Origin: Pararhodobacter sp. SW119
GTDB taxonomy: Bacteria > Pseudomonadota > Alphaproteobacteria > Rhodobacterales > Rhodobacteraceae
Direction: 5' to 3'
DNA: 64,000 nt
NCBI RefSeq assembly: GCF_017811755.1
Contig: NZ_JADDJF010000001.1
Coordinates: 310,001 to 374,000 of the forward strand
Positions within the stretch are counted from its first letter, which is position 1. Each line of letters opens with the position of its first letter. Made by a program: the position numbers and the translations under genes. Shown one piece after another: positions 36,925-50,314 of the stretch. The notes under the pieces are model-generated. The model worked only from the letters and a program-made list of their open reading frames with translations. It searched no databases and was not told the origin of the DNA.

Positions 36925-38435
36925 CCCTCACCCCCGGCGCGACATCGCTGGACACGCTCGAACGCCTGTGGCGCGAGGGGTTGCCCGCCCATCTGGACCC
37001 CGCCGCCCGGGCCGGGGTCGAGGCCGCCTCCACCCGCGTGCGCGACGCGGCCGAGGGGGGGGAGGCGGTCTACGGCGTCAACACCGGCTTCGGCAAGCTC
37101 GCCTCGGTCAAGATCGCGCCCAAGGACACGGCGACGCTGCAGCGCAACCTCATCCTCAGCCATTGCTGCGGCGTGGGCGAGGCGCTGGACGAAGGCACCA
37201 CCCGGCTGATGATGGCGCTGAAACTCCTCAGCCTCGGCCGCGGCGCTTCGGGGGCGCGCTGGGACGTGATCGCCTCGATCGAGGGGATGCTGGCGCAGGG
37301 CGTGACGCCGGTCGTGCCGGCCCAGGGGTCGGTCGGCGCCTCGGGCGACCTCGCGCCGCTTGCGCATATGACCGCGGTGATGATCGGCGCGGGCGAGGCG
37401 ATCTTCGACGGCCGCCGCTTGGCCGGCGCCAAGGCGCTGGCGGCCGCCGGCCTCACCCCCCTTACGCTCGGCCCGAAAGAGGGGCTGGGGCTGATCAACG
37501 GCACGCAATTCTCGACCGCGCTGGCGCTGGTCGGCCTTTTCGATGGGTGGCGCAACGCGCAGGCCGCGCTCGTCACCTCGTGCCTGTCGACCGACGCGAT
37601 CATGGGCTCGACCGCGCCGCTGGAACCTGAAATCCACAGCCTGCGCGGCCATCGCGGCCAGATCGAGGTCGCGGAGGCGATGCGCGCGCTGATGGCCGGG
37701 TCCGCGATCCGCGAAAGCCACCGCGAGGGCGACGCGCGCGTGCAGGACCCCTATTGCATCCGCTGCCAGCCGCAGGTCGCCGGGGCCGCGGTGGACCTCT
37801 TGCGCTTCGCCGCGACGACGCTGGAGACCGAGGCGAACGCCGTCACCGACAACCCGCTGGTCGTTGGCGCCGGCATCCTGTCCGGTGGCAACTTCCACGC
37901 CGAACCCGTTGCATTTGCGGCCGATATCATCGCCCTGGCCCTAGCCGAAATCGGCGCCATCGCGCAGCGCCGCGTCGCGCTGATGGTCGACCCCACGCTC
38001 AGCCACGACCTGCCGCCCTTCCTGACCCCCGATCCGGGGCTGAATTCGGGCTACATGATCGCCGAGGTGACGACGGCGGCGCTGATGAGCGAGAACAAGC
38101 ATCTGGCGCATCCCTGTTCGACCGACTCGACGCCGACCTCGGCCAATCAGGAGGACCATGTCAGCATGGCTGCCCACGGCGCGCGGCGCCTGCAGCGGAT
38201 GAACGCCAATCTGTCGGTGATCCTGGGGGTGGAGGCGCTCTGCGCCGCGCAAGGCATCGACTTCCGCGCGCCGCTGACCACCGCACCGCGCCTGCAGGCC
38301 GCCATCGGCGCGCTGCGCGCCAAGGCCCCGGCGCTGGATCAGGACCGCTACCTGGCGCCCGAGATCGAGGCGGCGGCGGAACTGGTGCGCAACGCAAGCC
38401 TAGTCCGCGCCGCCGATCTGGAGTTCGCGCTATGA
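36918..38435 (+). CDS. hutH: Histidine ammonia-lyase
   Basis: A 505-aa lyase converting L-histidine to urocanate and ammonia. The MIO electrophile forms from Ala141-Ser142-Gly143 in '[15 protein letters not shown]'; the catalytic Tyr in '[12 protein letters not shown]' is at about 53. '[12 protein letters not shown]' and 'NHED'-type '[10 protein letters not shown]' regions are intact. ATG 36918 lies inside hutI; the stop overlaps the hutG ATG. Confidence 0.97.
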   Translation: MLTLTPGATSLDTLERLWREGLPAHLDPAARAGVEAASTRVRDAAEGGEAVYGVNTGFGKLASVKIAPKDTATLQRNLILSHCCGVGEALDEGTTRLMMALKLLSLGRGASGARWDVIASIEGMLAQGVTPVVPAQGSVGASGDLAPLAHMTAVMIGAGEAIFDGRRLAGAKALAAAGLTPLTLGPKEGLGLINGTQFSTALALVGLFDGWRNAQAALVTSCLSTDAIMGSTAPLEPEIHSLRGHRGQIEVAEAMRALMAGSAIRESHREGDARVQDPYCIRCQPQVAGAAVDLLRFAATTLETEANAVTDNPLVVGAGILSGGNFHAEPVAFAADIIALALAEIGAIAQRRVALMVDPTLSHDLPPFLTPDPGLNSGYMIAEVTTAALMSENKHLAHPCSTDSTPTSANQEDHVSMAAHGARRLQRMNANLSVILGVEALCAAQGIDFRAPLTTAPRLQAAIGALRAKAPALDQDRYLAPEIEAAAELVRNASLVRAADLEFAL

Positions 38436-39226
38436 CGCCCGTCGAAGTAACCGGTGGCGACAGCCCGGTGGTGCTGGGCCTGCCCCATACCGGCACCTGG
38501 CTGCCGCCAGAGATCCACGCTCGGCTCAACCCCCGCGGGCAGGTCCTGGCCGATACCGACTGGCATATTCATCGCCTTTACGAGGGGTTGTTGCCCGATG
38601 CTACGACCGTGCGCGCGACCTTCCACCGCTACGTGATCGACGCCAACCGCGCCCCCGACGATGAGAGTCTATACCCTGGGCAGAACACGACGGGGCTGGT
38701 GCCGACCACCGATTTCGACGGGGAAGCGATCTGGACCGAACCGCCGACGCCCGCCGAGGTCGCCGCCCGCACCGCCGGTTTCCATGCACCCTATCACGCC
38801 GCGCTGGCGGCGGAGCTCGACCGCGTGCGCGCCCGCCACGGCGTCGCCATCCTCTACGATTGCCACTCCATCCGCTCGCATATCCCGTTTCTGTTCGACG
38901 GCATCCTGCCGGATTTCAACGTGGGCACCGCCGGTGGCGTGACTTGCGCACCCGATCTTGAGTCGACAACCGTCGAAATCTGTTCAAAGTCAGATGGTTA
39001 CAGCCACATCCTCAACGGGCGTTTCAAGGGCGGCTGGACCACCCGCCACTATGGCCGCCCGGCCGAGGGGCTGCACGCGATCCAGATGGAACTGGCACAA
39101 ATCACGCATCTGGAAACCGAGTCCCCGCCCTTCGCCCTTTCCGACACGAAGGCCGCGCGCCTGCGGCCGGTCCTCTCCGCCATCCTTTCCCGCCTGGCCG
39201 ACCTGGCCCCCAGCCTGAGGTCCTGA
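38432..39226 (+). CDS. hutG: N-formylglutamate amidohydrolase
   Basis: A 264-aa N-formylglutamate deformylase (FGase family) releasing glutamate and formate, the last step after HutF. Metal and substrate residues in '[13 protein letters not shown]', '[11 protein letters not shown]', '[16 protein letters not shown]' and '[10 protein letters not shown]' are visible. ATG overlaps hutH; hutU begins two bases after the stop. Confidence 0.95.
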   Translation: MTPVEVTGGDSPVVLGLPHTGTWLPPEIHARLNPRGQVLADTDWHIHRLYEGLLPDATTVRATFHRYVIDANRAPDDESLYPGQNTTGLVPTTDFDGEAIWTEPPTPAEVAARTAGFHAPYHAALAAELDRVRARHGVAILYDCHSIRSHIPFLFDGILPDFNVGTAGGVTCAPDLESTTVEICSKSDGYSHILNGRFKGGWTTRHYGRPAEGLHAIQMELAQITHLETESPPFALSDTKAARLRPVLSAILSRLADLAPSLRS

Positions 39227-39227
39227 C

Positions 39228-40913
39228 ATGACCAATCCCCGCCACAACCTGCGCGATGTCTTCCCGCCCACCGGCACCGAGTTGAACGCGAAAAGCTGGC
39301 TGACCGAGGCGCCCTTGCGGATGCTGATGAACAACCTGCACCCGGATGTCGCGGAAAACCCGCACGAACTGGTCGTCTATGGCGGCATCGGCCGCGCCGC
39401 CCGCACCTGGCAGGATTTTGACCGCATCGTGGCCGAGTTGAAGAACCTGGAGGAGGATCAGACGCTTCTGGTGCAATCCGGCAAGCCCGTGGGCGTCTTC
39501 CGCACCCACAAGGACGCGCCGCGCGTGCTGATCGCCAATTCGAACCTCGTGCCGCACTGGGCGACGTGGGAGCATTTCAACGAACTGGACCGCAAGGGCC
39601 TTGCCATGTACGGTCAGATGACCGCCGGCTCGTGGATCTACATTGGAACCCAAGGCATTGTGCAGGGAACCTACGAGACCTTCGCAGAAGCCGGCCGCCA
39701 GCATTTCGGCGGCGATCTGAAGGGCCGCTGGATCCTGACCGCGGGACTGGGCGGCATGGGCGGCGCGCAGCCGCTGGCCGCCGTCATGGCCGGCGCCTGC
39801 TGTCTGGCCGTCGAATGCGACGAAACCCGCGCCGATTTCCGCATCCGCACCCGCTATTGCGACGAAAAGGCCGACAGCCTCGACGACGCGCTGGCGATGA
39901 TCGACCGCTGGACCAAGGCCGGCGAGGCGAAGTCGGTGGCGCTGATCGGCAACGCCGCCGAGGTCTTCCCCGAACTCTACAGGCGCATGCAGGCCGGCGG
40001 CCCGCGCCCCGACATGGTCACCGACCAGACCTCGGCCCACGATCCGATCCACGGCTACCTGCCGATCGGCTGGACGGTCGGCGAATGGCGCGCGAAGCAG
40101 GAAAGCGACCCCAAGGCCGTCGAGAAAGCCGCGCGCGCCAGCATGAAGACCCATGTCGCGGCGATGGTCGATTTCTGGAACGCCGGCGTACCGACGCTGG
40201 ACTACGGCAACAACATCCGCCAGGTCGCGAAGGAAGAGGGGCTGGAGAACGCCTTCGCCTTCCCCGGCTTCGTCCCCGCCTATATCCGCCCGCTCTTCTG
40301 CCGCGGCGTCGGCCCGTTCCGCTGGGCGGCGCTGTCGGGCGACCCGGAGGATATCTACAAGACCGACGCGAAGATGAAGGAACTGTTCCCCGACAACGAC
40401 CATCTGCACCGCTGGCTCGACATGGCGCGCGAGCGCATCGCCTTTCAGGGCCTGCCGGCGCGGATCATGTGGATCGGCCTCGGCGACCGGCACAAGGCGG
40501 GCCTTGCCATCAACGAGATGGTGCGCACGGGCGAGTTGAAGGCGCCGGTCGTCATCGGCCGCGACCACCTCGATTCGGGCTCCGTCGCCAGCCCCAACCG
40601 GGAAACCGAGGCGATGAAGGACGGATCGGACGCGGTTTCCGACTGGCCCTTGCTCAATGCGCTGCTCAATTGCGCATCCGGCGCCACCTGGGTCAGCCTG
40701 CACCACGGCGGCGGCGTCGGCATGGGCTTTTCGCAACATTCGGGGATGGTCATCTGCTGCGACGGGACCGAGGATGCCGACCGGCGCCTTGCCAACGTGC
40801 TCTGGAACGACCCGGCGACCGGCGTGATGCGCCATGCCGATGCGGGATACGACATCGCCATTGAATGTGCGCGCGAACACGGGCTCAATTTGCCGGCGAT
40901 ACTGAAAGACTGA
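39228..40913 (+). CDS. hutU: Urocanate hydratase
   Basis: A 561-aa NAD-dependent hydratase converting urocanate to imidazolone propionate. Family features: '[19 protein letters not shown]' near the start, NAD site '[20 protein letters not shown]' (about 170-190), and catalytic-loop '[22 protein letters not shown]' with Cys in 'FCRG'. Length is normal. Followed by the TRAP genes after a 27-bp gap with AGGGGAGA, so the transporter is probably in the same transcript. Confidence 0.97.
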   Translation: MTNPRHNLRDVFPPTGTELNAKSWLTEAPLRMLMNNLHPDVAENPHELVVYGGIGRAARTWQDFDRIVAELKNLEEDQTLLVQSGKPVGVFRTHKDAPRVLIANSNLVPHWATWEHFNELDRKGLAMYGQMTAGSWIYIGTQGIVQGTYETFAEAGRQHFGGDLKGRWILTAGLGGMGGAQPLAAVMAGACCLAVECDETRADFRIRTRYCDEKADSLDDALAMIDRWTKAGEAKSVALIGNAAEVFPELYRRMQAGGPRPDMVTDQTSAHDPIHGYLPIGWTVGEWRAKQESDPKAVEKAARASMKTHVAAMVDFWNAGVPTLDYGNNIRQVAKEEGLENAFAFPGFVPAYIRPLFCRGVGPFRWAALSGDPEDIYKTDAKMKELFPDNDHLHRWLDMARERIAFQGLPARIMWIGLGDRHKAGLAINEMVRTGELKAPVVIGRDHLDSGSVASPNRETEAMKDGSDAVSDWPLLNALLNCASGATWVSLHHGGGVGMGFSQHSGMVICCDGTEDADRRLANVLWNDPATGVMRHADAGYDIAIECAREHGLNLPAILKD

Positions 40914-40940
40914 CCGACCAACCAAACAGGGGAGACTGAC

Positions 40941-42035
40941 ATGAAAAGACGTGCCTTTCTGAGCGCCGCAACCCTCGGCGCCGCCGCTACCGGCCTTGCC
41001 GCGCCAGCCATCGCGCAGGACGTGACGCGCTGGCGCCTGGTCTCGGCCTGGCCGCGCAACCTGCCCGGGCCGGGGGTGGCCGCGCAGATGCTGGCCGACC
41101 GGATCACCACGCTTTCCGGCGGCCGGCTCGAAGTGGAGCTTTTCGCCGCCGGCGAGATCGTGCCGGGCCCCGGCGTCTTCGACGCAGTGGGCGAGGGCAC
41201 CGCCGACATCTACCACGCCGTGCCCGCCTACTGGGGATCGAAATCCAAGGGCATCCTTCTCTTCGGCTCGCAGCCCCTCGGCCTCAACGCGATCGAGCAG
41301 CACGGCTGGATGCTGCATGGCGGCGGGCAGGAACTCTACGATGAGATGTACGCCCGCTTCAACCTGAAGCCCTTTCTCTGCGGCAACTCCGGCCCGCAAT
41401 GGGCCGGCTGGTTCCGCAATGAAATCACCAGCGTCGACGACCTGCGCGGATTGCGCTACCGCACCACCGGCCTCAATTCCGAGGTGATGTCGAAACTCGG
41501 CGTCGCGGTCGAGGCGATGCCCGGCCCGGCGATGTTCCAGGCGCTGCAATCGGGCGCGCTCGATGCGGGCGAATTCATCGGGCCATGGTCGGATTCGGCC
41601 CTCGGCTTCCAGCAGGTCGCGCCCTATTACTACGACAACGGCGTGGGCGAGCCCTCCTCGGCCGAGGAATGCGCGATCAACCTCGATGCCTGGAACGCGC
41701 TCGACGACGACCTCAAGCAGGCCGTCCAGTACGCCGCCGAAAGCCTCTACAACCCGGTGTTGACCGAATACAACACCCGCCACGCGATGGCCCTGCGCGA
41801 ACTGATCGCCAGCGGCACCGAGGTGCGCCAGTGGCCCGAGGAGATCGTGATCGCCATGGGCAACGCCATGGGCGAGGTGCTGGACGAGATGCTGGACGAC
41901 AGCGACGAGCTGGTCGTCCGCATCACCGAAAGCTTCCTCGACTACCGCAACCTGATGGTCGAATACATGGCCCATGCCGAGGCCGCGCAACTTGCCGCGC
42001 GCGGGCTCGACTACACCTACGGCGGCGAAAGCTGA
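40941..42035 (+). CDS. TRAP transporter solute-binding protein (DctP family), system 2 (hut-linked)
   Basis: A 364-aa binding protein with a twin-arginine-like signal (MKRRAFLSAATLG...AIAQ, cleaved near residue 26). It has the DctP pattern 'GWFRNEITSVDDLRGLRYRTTG' and 'YYYDNGVGEPSSAEEC' in place of the usual PGWH loop. It sits directly after hutU in the hut operon, so a histidine-pathway compound (histidine, urocanate or an imidazole derivative) is the likeliest ligand; this rests on position only. Confidence 0.92.
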   Translation: MKRRAFLSAATLGAAATGLAAPAIAQDVTRWRLVSAWPRNLPGPGVAAQMLADRITTLSGGRLEVELFAAGEIVPGPGVFDAVGEGTADIYHAVPAYWGSKSKGILLFGSQPLGLNAIEQHGWMLHGGGQELYDEMYARFNLKPFLCGNSGPQWAGWFRNEITSVDDLRGLRYRTTGLNSEVMSKLGVAVEAMPGPAMFQALQSGALDAGEFIGPWSDSALGFQQVAPYYYDNGVGEPSSAEECAINLDAWNALDDDLKQAVQYAAESLYNPVLTEYNTRHAMALRELIASGTEVRQWPEEIVIAMGNAMGEVLDEMLDDSDELVVRITESFLDYRNLMVEYMAHAEAAQLAARGLDYTYGGES

Positions 42036-42097
42036 TCCGCCCGGCAGGCGCGCGCCTGCGCGCCTGCCGCCTTCTTCCCGCAACCGGAGTCGCTCCC

Positions 42098-42607
42098 GTG
42101 GCACGCCTTGCCGACAGCCTCGACTGGATCAACCGCGCGGCCGGCGCGGTGGTGATGTGGCTCGCGCTGGCGATGGTGCTGCTGCAATTCGTGCTGGTGC
42201 TGATGCGCTACGTCTTCGGCGTCGCCTCGATCTTCTGGGGCGAGGGCGTGCTCTACCTGCACGCGATGATCTTCATGCTGGGCGCGGGCTACACGCTCTG
42301 GGCGCAGGGGCATGTGCGGGTCGACATCTTCCACGCGAAACTCTCGCCGCGCGGGCAGGCACTGGTCGACATCTTCGGCCATCTGGCGCTGCTCGGCCCG
42401 GCGCTGATCATGCTGCTCTACTGGTCCTGGCCGATGGTGCGGCGGTCCTGGGCGATCCTCGAAGGCCCCATTTCGGTCGGCGGTATCCCGGCCGCGTTCC
42501 TGCTGAAATCGCTGGTCCCGGCCTTCTGCGTGCTTCTCTTGATCCAAGGGGTCTCGGCGCTGATCCGCGATCTGATCCGCCTGCGCGAGGGTGTCGATGC
42601 CGCTTGA
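42098..42607 (+). CDS. TRAP transporter small membrane subunit (DctQ), system 2
   Basis: A 169-aa four-helix DctQ ('YVFGVASIFWGEGVLYLHAMIFMLGAGYTLWAQGHVRVDIFH' is diagnostic). GTG 42098 gives the expected N-terminus just before the first helix; no good ATG is available. It overlaps the large subunit gene by 11 bp. Confidence 0.9.
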   Translation: MARLADSLDWINRAAGAVVMWLALAMVLLQFVLVLMRYVFGVASIFWGEGVLYLHAMIFMLGAGYTLWAQGHVRVDIFHAKLSPRGQALVDIFGHLALLGPALIMLLYWSWPMVRRSWAILEGPISVGGIPAAFLLKSLVPAFCVLLLIQGVSALIRDLIRLREGVDAA

Positions 42608-44141
42608 TCTGCTGATGTTCGCCGCGCTCATCGTCTTCATCCTGATGGGCTATCCCGTGGCCTTCACCATTGCCGGCGTCGCCACCGCCTTCGCGCTTTT
42701 CGGCTGGTGGCTGGATGCGTTTCCGATCAACCTGATGGGCGCGCTCGGTCAGCGCTTCTTCGGGATTATGACCAACCCGGTGCTGACCGCGATCCCCCTT
42801 TTCGTGCTGATGGGCGTCGTGCTGGAAAAGTCCCGCATCGCCGAGGAACTGCTGGAGACGATGGGCCGGCTTTTCGGCCAGCTGCGCGGCGGCCTCGGCG
42901 TTTCGGTCATGCTGGTCGGCGCGCTCTTGGCGGCCTCCACCGGCATCGTCGGCGCGACCGTGGTGGCGATGGGGCTGATCGCGCTGCCGGCGATGCTGCG
43001 CAACGGCTACGACCCGAAACTCGCCGCCGGCGCGGTCTGCACCGCAGGCACGCTGGGCCAGATCATCCCGCCCTCGACGCTCCTGATCATCCTGGCCGAG
43101 GTCATGTCCTCGGCCTTCCAGCAGGCGCAATATGCCCAAGGCCGCTTCTCGATCGAGACGATCTCGGTCGGCCAGACCTTTGCCGCGGCGCTGATGCCGG
43201 GGTTCCTGCTGGTCGCGATCTATATCGGCTACATCCTCGCGCGCGCCTTCCTGCGCCCGGATGACGCCCCCGCCATGCGCGAACGGGTCGAAGCGGTCTC
43301 GACCCCGCAGATCCTCGGCGCGATCCTGCCGCCGGTGATCCTGATCGTTGCCGTGCTGGGCGCGATCCTCGGCGGCATCGCCTCGCCGAACGAGGCCGCC
43401 AGCGTCGGCGCCATCGGCGCGATCCTGCTGGCCGGCTACCGGCAGGGTGCGCCGCGCTGGCTGATCCTGTCGGGCGCGGCGGCGCTGCTGGCGCTGGCCG
43501 TCGCGGCCGGCGTCCTGCCCGTGCGCCTACAACGCAGCGATGCGGGAACCTTCGAGTTCACGCTGGGCGCGATTTACGGCGCGATGGGCCTCTGGGGGAT
43601 GATCGCGGTCGCCTTCGCGCTTTTCGCGCTTGGCCGCCAGCGGCTGATGATCCCGGCGCTGAAACAGACCATGATCGTCACCGCGATGATCTTCGCCACG
43701 ATCCTGATGGCGTCGTATTTCAGCCTGGTCTTCGTCGGGCTGGGGGGCGAGCATCGCGTCGCCGCGATCCTCGACGGGCTGCCCGGCGGCCCGACCGGCG
43801 CGCTGATCTTCGCCATGGCCTTCGTCTTCGTCCTCGGCTTCTTCCTCGATTTCGTCGAGATCTCGGTGATCCTGCTGCCCTTGCTGATCCCGCCACTGAT
43901 CCTGATGGGGCATGACCCGATCTGGCTGGCGGTCCTGATCGCGGTGAACCTGCAGACTTCGTTCCTGACGCCGCCCTTCGGCTTCTCGCTCTTCTACCTG
44001 CGCGGCGCGGCACCCAAAAGCGTGACGACGGGCATGATCTACCGGGGCGTGATCCCCTTCATCCTGCTGCAGGTCGTGGCGATCCTGATCATCTGGCTGG
44101 CGCCCCCCATCGCGACCTGGCTGCCGCGGGCGCTGTTCTGA
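42597..44141 (+). CDS. TRAP transporter large permease (DctM), system 2
   Basis: A 514-aa DctM, longer than the usual 425-450 residues because of an insertion of about 60-70 residues (about 285-350, two extra hydrophobic stretches) before the second half, as found in a recognised subgroup. Signatures: 'ASTGIVGATVVAMGLIALPAML', 'TAGTLGQIIPPSTLLIILAEVM' and 'NLQTSFLTPPFGFSLFYLRG'. ATG 42597 chosen; GTG 42591 possible. Last gene of the hut-TRAP operon. Confidence 0.92.
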   Translation: MPLDLLMFAALIVFILMGYPVAFTIAGVATAFALFGWWLDAFPINLMGALGQRFFGIMTNPVLTAIPLFVLMGVVLEKSRIAEELLETMGRLFGQLRGGLGVSVMLVGALLAASTGIVGATVVAMGLIALPAMLRNGYDPKLAAGAVCTAGTLGQIIPPSTLLIILAEVMSSAFQQAQYAQGRFSIETISVGQTFAAALMPGFLLVAIYIGYILARAFLRPDDAPAMRERVEAVSTPQILGAILPPVILIVAVLGAILGGIASPNEAASVGAIGAILLAGYRQGAPRWLILSGAAALLALAVAAGVLPVRLQRSDAGTFEFTLGAIYGAMGLWGMIAVAFALFALGRQRLMIPALKQTMIVTAMIFATILMASYFSLVFVGLGGEHRVAAILDGLPGGPTGALIFAMAFVFVLGFFLDFVEISVILLPLLIPPLILMGHDPIWLAVLIAVNLQTSFLTPPFGFSLFYLRGAAPKSVTTGMIYRGVIPFILLQVVAILIIWLAPPIATWLPRALF

Positions 44142-44157
44142 AACGCCTGCGGCGAAC

Positions 44158-44231
44158 GGTTAAGAAAAGGTTGCGATCACGAGGAATAATGTTCAATGTC
44201 AGCGTATTGATCTCTGGTCCGCTAGCGGACC
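44158..44231 (+). repeat. 74-bp intergenic element, copy A
   Basis: Starts GGTTAAGAAAAG and ends with the palindrome GTCCGCTAGCGGACC. A second copy of exactly the same length is at 61856-61929; both ends and an internal TCACGA and CAGCG-N3-TTGAT are shared while the middle differs. It lies between the TRAP permease stop and the oxoprolinase start. Confidence 0.8.
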
Positions 44232-44341
44232 AGCGCGTTTGAACCCCGCCAACGCGCCGCCACGGGGCCAAAATCGGCGTCAAACAGCGTTGACAATGGC
44301 CCGCCGAATTTCAAGACAGGCAAGACAATAGGGGGGCAGTG

Positions 44342-47980
<3,639 letters not shown>

Positions 47981-47993
47981 GGGCCAAAAGGCA

Positions 47994-48059
47994 GGTTGCT
48001 CAAGCTTGAGCACGCCCGCAAGTCCTTGATATAGAGCGCAAAGCGATTTTTTCTTAACC
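47994..48059 (-). repeat. Intergenic element related to the 74-bp family (weak)
   Basis: On the minus strand it starts GGTTAAGAAAAAATCG and ends in the perfect 16-bp palindrome TGCTCAAGCTTGAGCA followed by ACC. It shares the GGTTAAGAAAA start and the terminal-palindrome layout with copies at 44158 and 61856, but the palindrome sequence is different. It lies between the convergent oxoprolinase and TRAP permease genes, and could also serve as a terminator hairpin. Confidence 0.5.
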
Positions 48060-48121
48060 TGACCGCAACTTAGTTTCAGCGCGTCGGGCGAGCCCGGCGC
48101 GCGTTGGAGTCCGGTGACGGC

Positions 48122-49477
48122 TCACAGCATCCGGCCGGGCAGCCAGAGCACGATTTGCGGGAAGGTGAAGACCATCAGCACCGCCAGCACCTGCAGCAGC
48201 ACGAAGGGGATCACCCCCTTGTAAATGTCGACGATCGTCACCTCGGGCGGGGCCACGCCCTTCAGGTAGAAGAGCGAGAAGCCCACGGGCGGTGTCAGGA
48301 ACGAGGTCTGCAGGGTCACCGCGAAGAGGACGATGAACCAGATCTGATCGAAGCCCAGCAGCACCACGACCGGCGCCACCAGCGGCAGCATGATCAGCGA
48401 AATCTCCAGCCAGTCGAGGAAGAAGCCGGCGAGGAAGGCGATGAAGAGGATCGTCAGCACCACGCCCGACGGCCCGAAGGGCAGCGAGCGCAGGGACTGG
48501 GTGATGAACTCGTCCCCGCCGAGCTGGCGCATGACCACGGCGAACATAGTCGCGCCGAGGAAAATGCCGAAGATGAAGGCGGTGGTGAGCGTGGTCTTCA
48601 TGCCGACATCCTTCAACACCGCCCAGCTGAGCCGCCCGTTGAGCGCGGCCAGCACGGTGGCGCCGAAGGCGCCGACGCCCGACGCCTCGGTCGGGGTGGC
48701 GATGCCGAAGAAGATCGATCCGAGCACCGCGAAGATCAAGAGAAGCGGCGGAATGACGGCCAGAAGCGTGTCCAGGATCAGCCGCGCCGACACCGGCGGC
48801 AGGTCGGTCGGCGCCGGCGCGAGTTTCCTGAAGAGCGCCGCGGCGATCAGGATGTAGAGCAGGTAGAACCCGCCCAGCATCAGCCCCGGAAACAAGGCCC
48901 CCATGAACAGGTTGCCGACCGAAACCGACATCTGGTCGGCCATGATGATCAGCATGATCGACGGCGGGATCAGGATGCCCAGCGTCCCGGCCGAGGCCAC
49001 AACCCCCGACGCAAAGCCCTTGTTGTAGCCCTGCTGGAGCATGATCGGCATCGACAAAAGTGCAAGCAGCACCACCGAGGCGCCGACAATGCCGGTGGAC
49101 GCCGCCAGCAGGATGCCGATCAGCACCACACCCAGCGCCAGCCCGCCACGGAAGCGGCCGAACAGCAGGATGAAGTTCGACATCAGCTTTTCGGTCACGC
49201 CCGAACGTTCCAGCATCAGCCCCATGAAGATGAACATGGGCAACGCGACCAGGATCCAGTTCGACATCTGCCCCCAGATGCGCTGGACGAAGATGCCGAA
49301 GATCCGCATGTCGGTCAGGAAATAGGTGTCCCACCCGAACCATTCGAAGCCGAAGATGGCGATGAAGCTGAAGATGATCGAGACGCCGGCCAGCGCCCAG
49401 GCGACCGGGATGCCGGTGAAGATGATCGCGATGAACGACAGCAGCATCGCCACCACGAGGATTTCGTTGGTCTCCAT
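48122..49477 (-). CDS. TRAP transporter large permease (DctM), system 3
   Basis: A 451-aa DctM permease ('ASTGIVGASVVLLALLSMPIML', 'ASAGTLGILIPPSIMLIIMADQM', 'TLQTSFLTPPVGFSLFYLKG'). METNEILVV at 49477 is chosen as start; the frame continues upstream to 49525 without membrane-protein character. It is the last gene of the minus-strand TRAP operon. Confidence 0.92.
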   Translation of the reverse strand: METNEILVVAMLLSFIAIIFTGIPVAWALAGVSIIFSFIAIFGFEWFGWDTYFLTDMRIFGIFVQRIWGQMSNWILVALPMFIFMGLMLERSGVTEKLMSNFILLFGRFRGGLALGVVLIGILLAASTGIVGASVVLLALLSMPIMLQQGYNKGFASGVVASAGTLGILIPPSIMLIIMADQMSVSVGNLFMGALFPGLMLGGFYLLYILIAAALFRKLAPAPTDLPPVSARLILDTLLAVIPPLLLIFAVLGSIFFGIATPTEASGVGAFGATVLAALNGRLSWAVLKDVGMKTTLTTAFIFGIFLGATMFAVVMRQLGGDEFITQSLRSLPFGPSGVVLTILFIAFLAGFFLDWLEISLIMLPLVAPVVVLLGFDQIWFIVLFAVTLQTSFLTPPVGFSLFYLKGVAPPEVTIVDIYKGVIPFVLLQVLAVLMVFTFPQIVLWLPGRML

Positions 49478-49570
49478 CAAGCGTCCCTGTCCCGTTTGCC
49501 CGTGCGGACCCTGATCCGCGGCCAAGAAATGGATGGACCGTTCGTGCGGTCCCTGGTTGTTCGGTCGCGC

Positions 49571-50170
49571 TCAGCCGGTTCGCGGGCGCGGAAAGCCGAA
49601 AAGAAGGGCCGAGACGCGCAGGAACCGGGCCAGCGCGGCAAGGCCGATATAGGCGAAGGCAACGACGATCACGCCCTTGATCGCCCAGCGGTTGGCCAAC
49701 CCCCCGGGCGCCGAGGAGGTCTCGCCTCGCGTGTAGGAGGCTTCGACGAAGGGCAGGGCATAGGCGATGATCAGGTAGACCATCGGGAAGATCAGCAGGA
49801 GGATCGACAGGAATTCGATCCAGGCGCGGGTTCGCGGGCGGAAGTTCGCCGCCAGAAAGTCGACGCGAACATGGGCGTCGTGGAGGATCGCGTAGCCGAT
49901 CCCGATCATGAAGCCCACGGCGTAGATGTGCCACTGCACCTCTTCGATCCAGATGTAGTTGACACGCAGCGCGTAGCGCATCGTCACGTTCGCGACGATG
50001 ATCAGCATCAGGATTGCCCAGAGCCAGTTGATCACCCAGGACAGCGCGCCCAGCCCGCTTTCGATCACGTCCGAGACCCGCGTGCGCGGAAAATCCAGCG
50101 CATGCGTGCGCGCCGCGGCCTCATCCACCTTGTGCAGGTCCAGTTCGAAAGCGGACTTCTTAGGTGCCAT
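49571..50170 (-). CDS. TRAP transporter small membrane subunit (DctQ), system 3
   Basis: A 199-aa four-helix DctQ ('RYALRVNYIWIEEVQWHIYAVGFMIGIGYAILHDAHVRVDFLAANF'), with a hydrophilic N-terminal extension of about 35 residues. Start at 50170; an in-frame ATG at 50233 would add a low-complexity arginine-rich stretch. It lies between the binding-protein and large-permease genes with gaps of about 144 and 93 bp. Confidence 0.9.
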   Translation of the reverse strand: MAPKKSAFELDLHKVDEAAARTHALDFPRTRVSDVIESGLGALSWVINWLWAILMLIIVANVTMRYALRVNYIWIEEVQWHIYAVGFMIGIGYAILHDAHVRVDFLAANFRPRTRAWIEFLSILLLIFPMVYLIIAYALPFVEASYTRGETSSAPGGLANRWAIKGVIVVAFAYIGLAALARFLRVSALLFGFPRPRTG

Positions 50171-50314
50171 GCAATACCCGCCTCCCCGCGGAGTGCGCGG
50201 CGCCCTTCGCCGGTATCCTCGGCCGCCGGGCACGGCGCGGCGTGATAGCGGCGCGCCCCCGGCGGGGGGCGCGCCATCCTGCGGACGCCGGGGCGCAAGC
50301 GCCCCGCGCCGCGT

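Noticed and set aside
39102-42104. A 1000-codon open frame on the minus strand opposite hutU and dctP system 2
   Set aside because: It is the complement of well-supported genes in very GC-rich DNA, with no recognisable domain and an Arg/His/Gly-rich composition.
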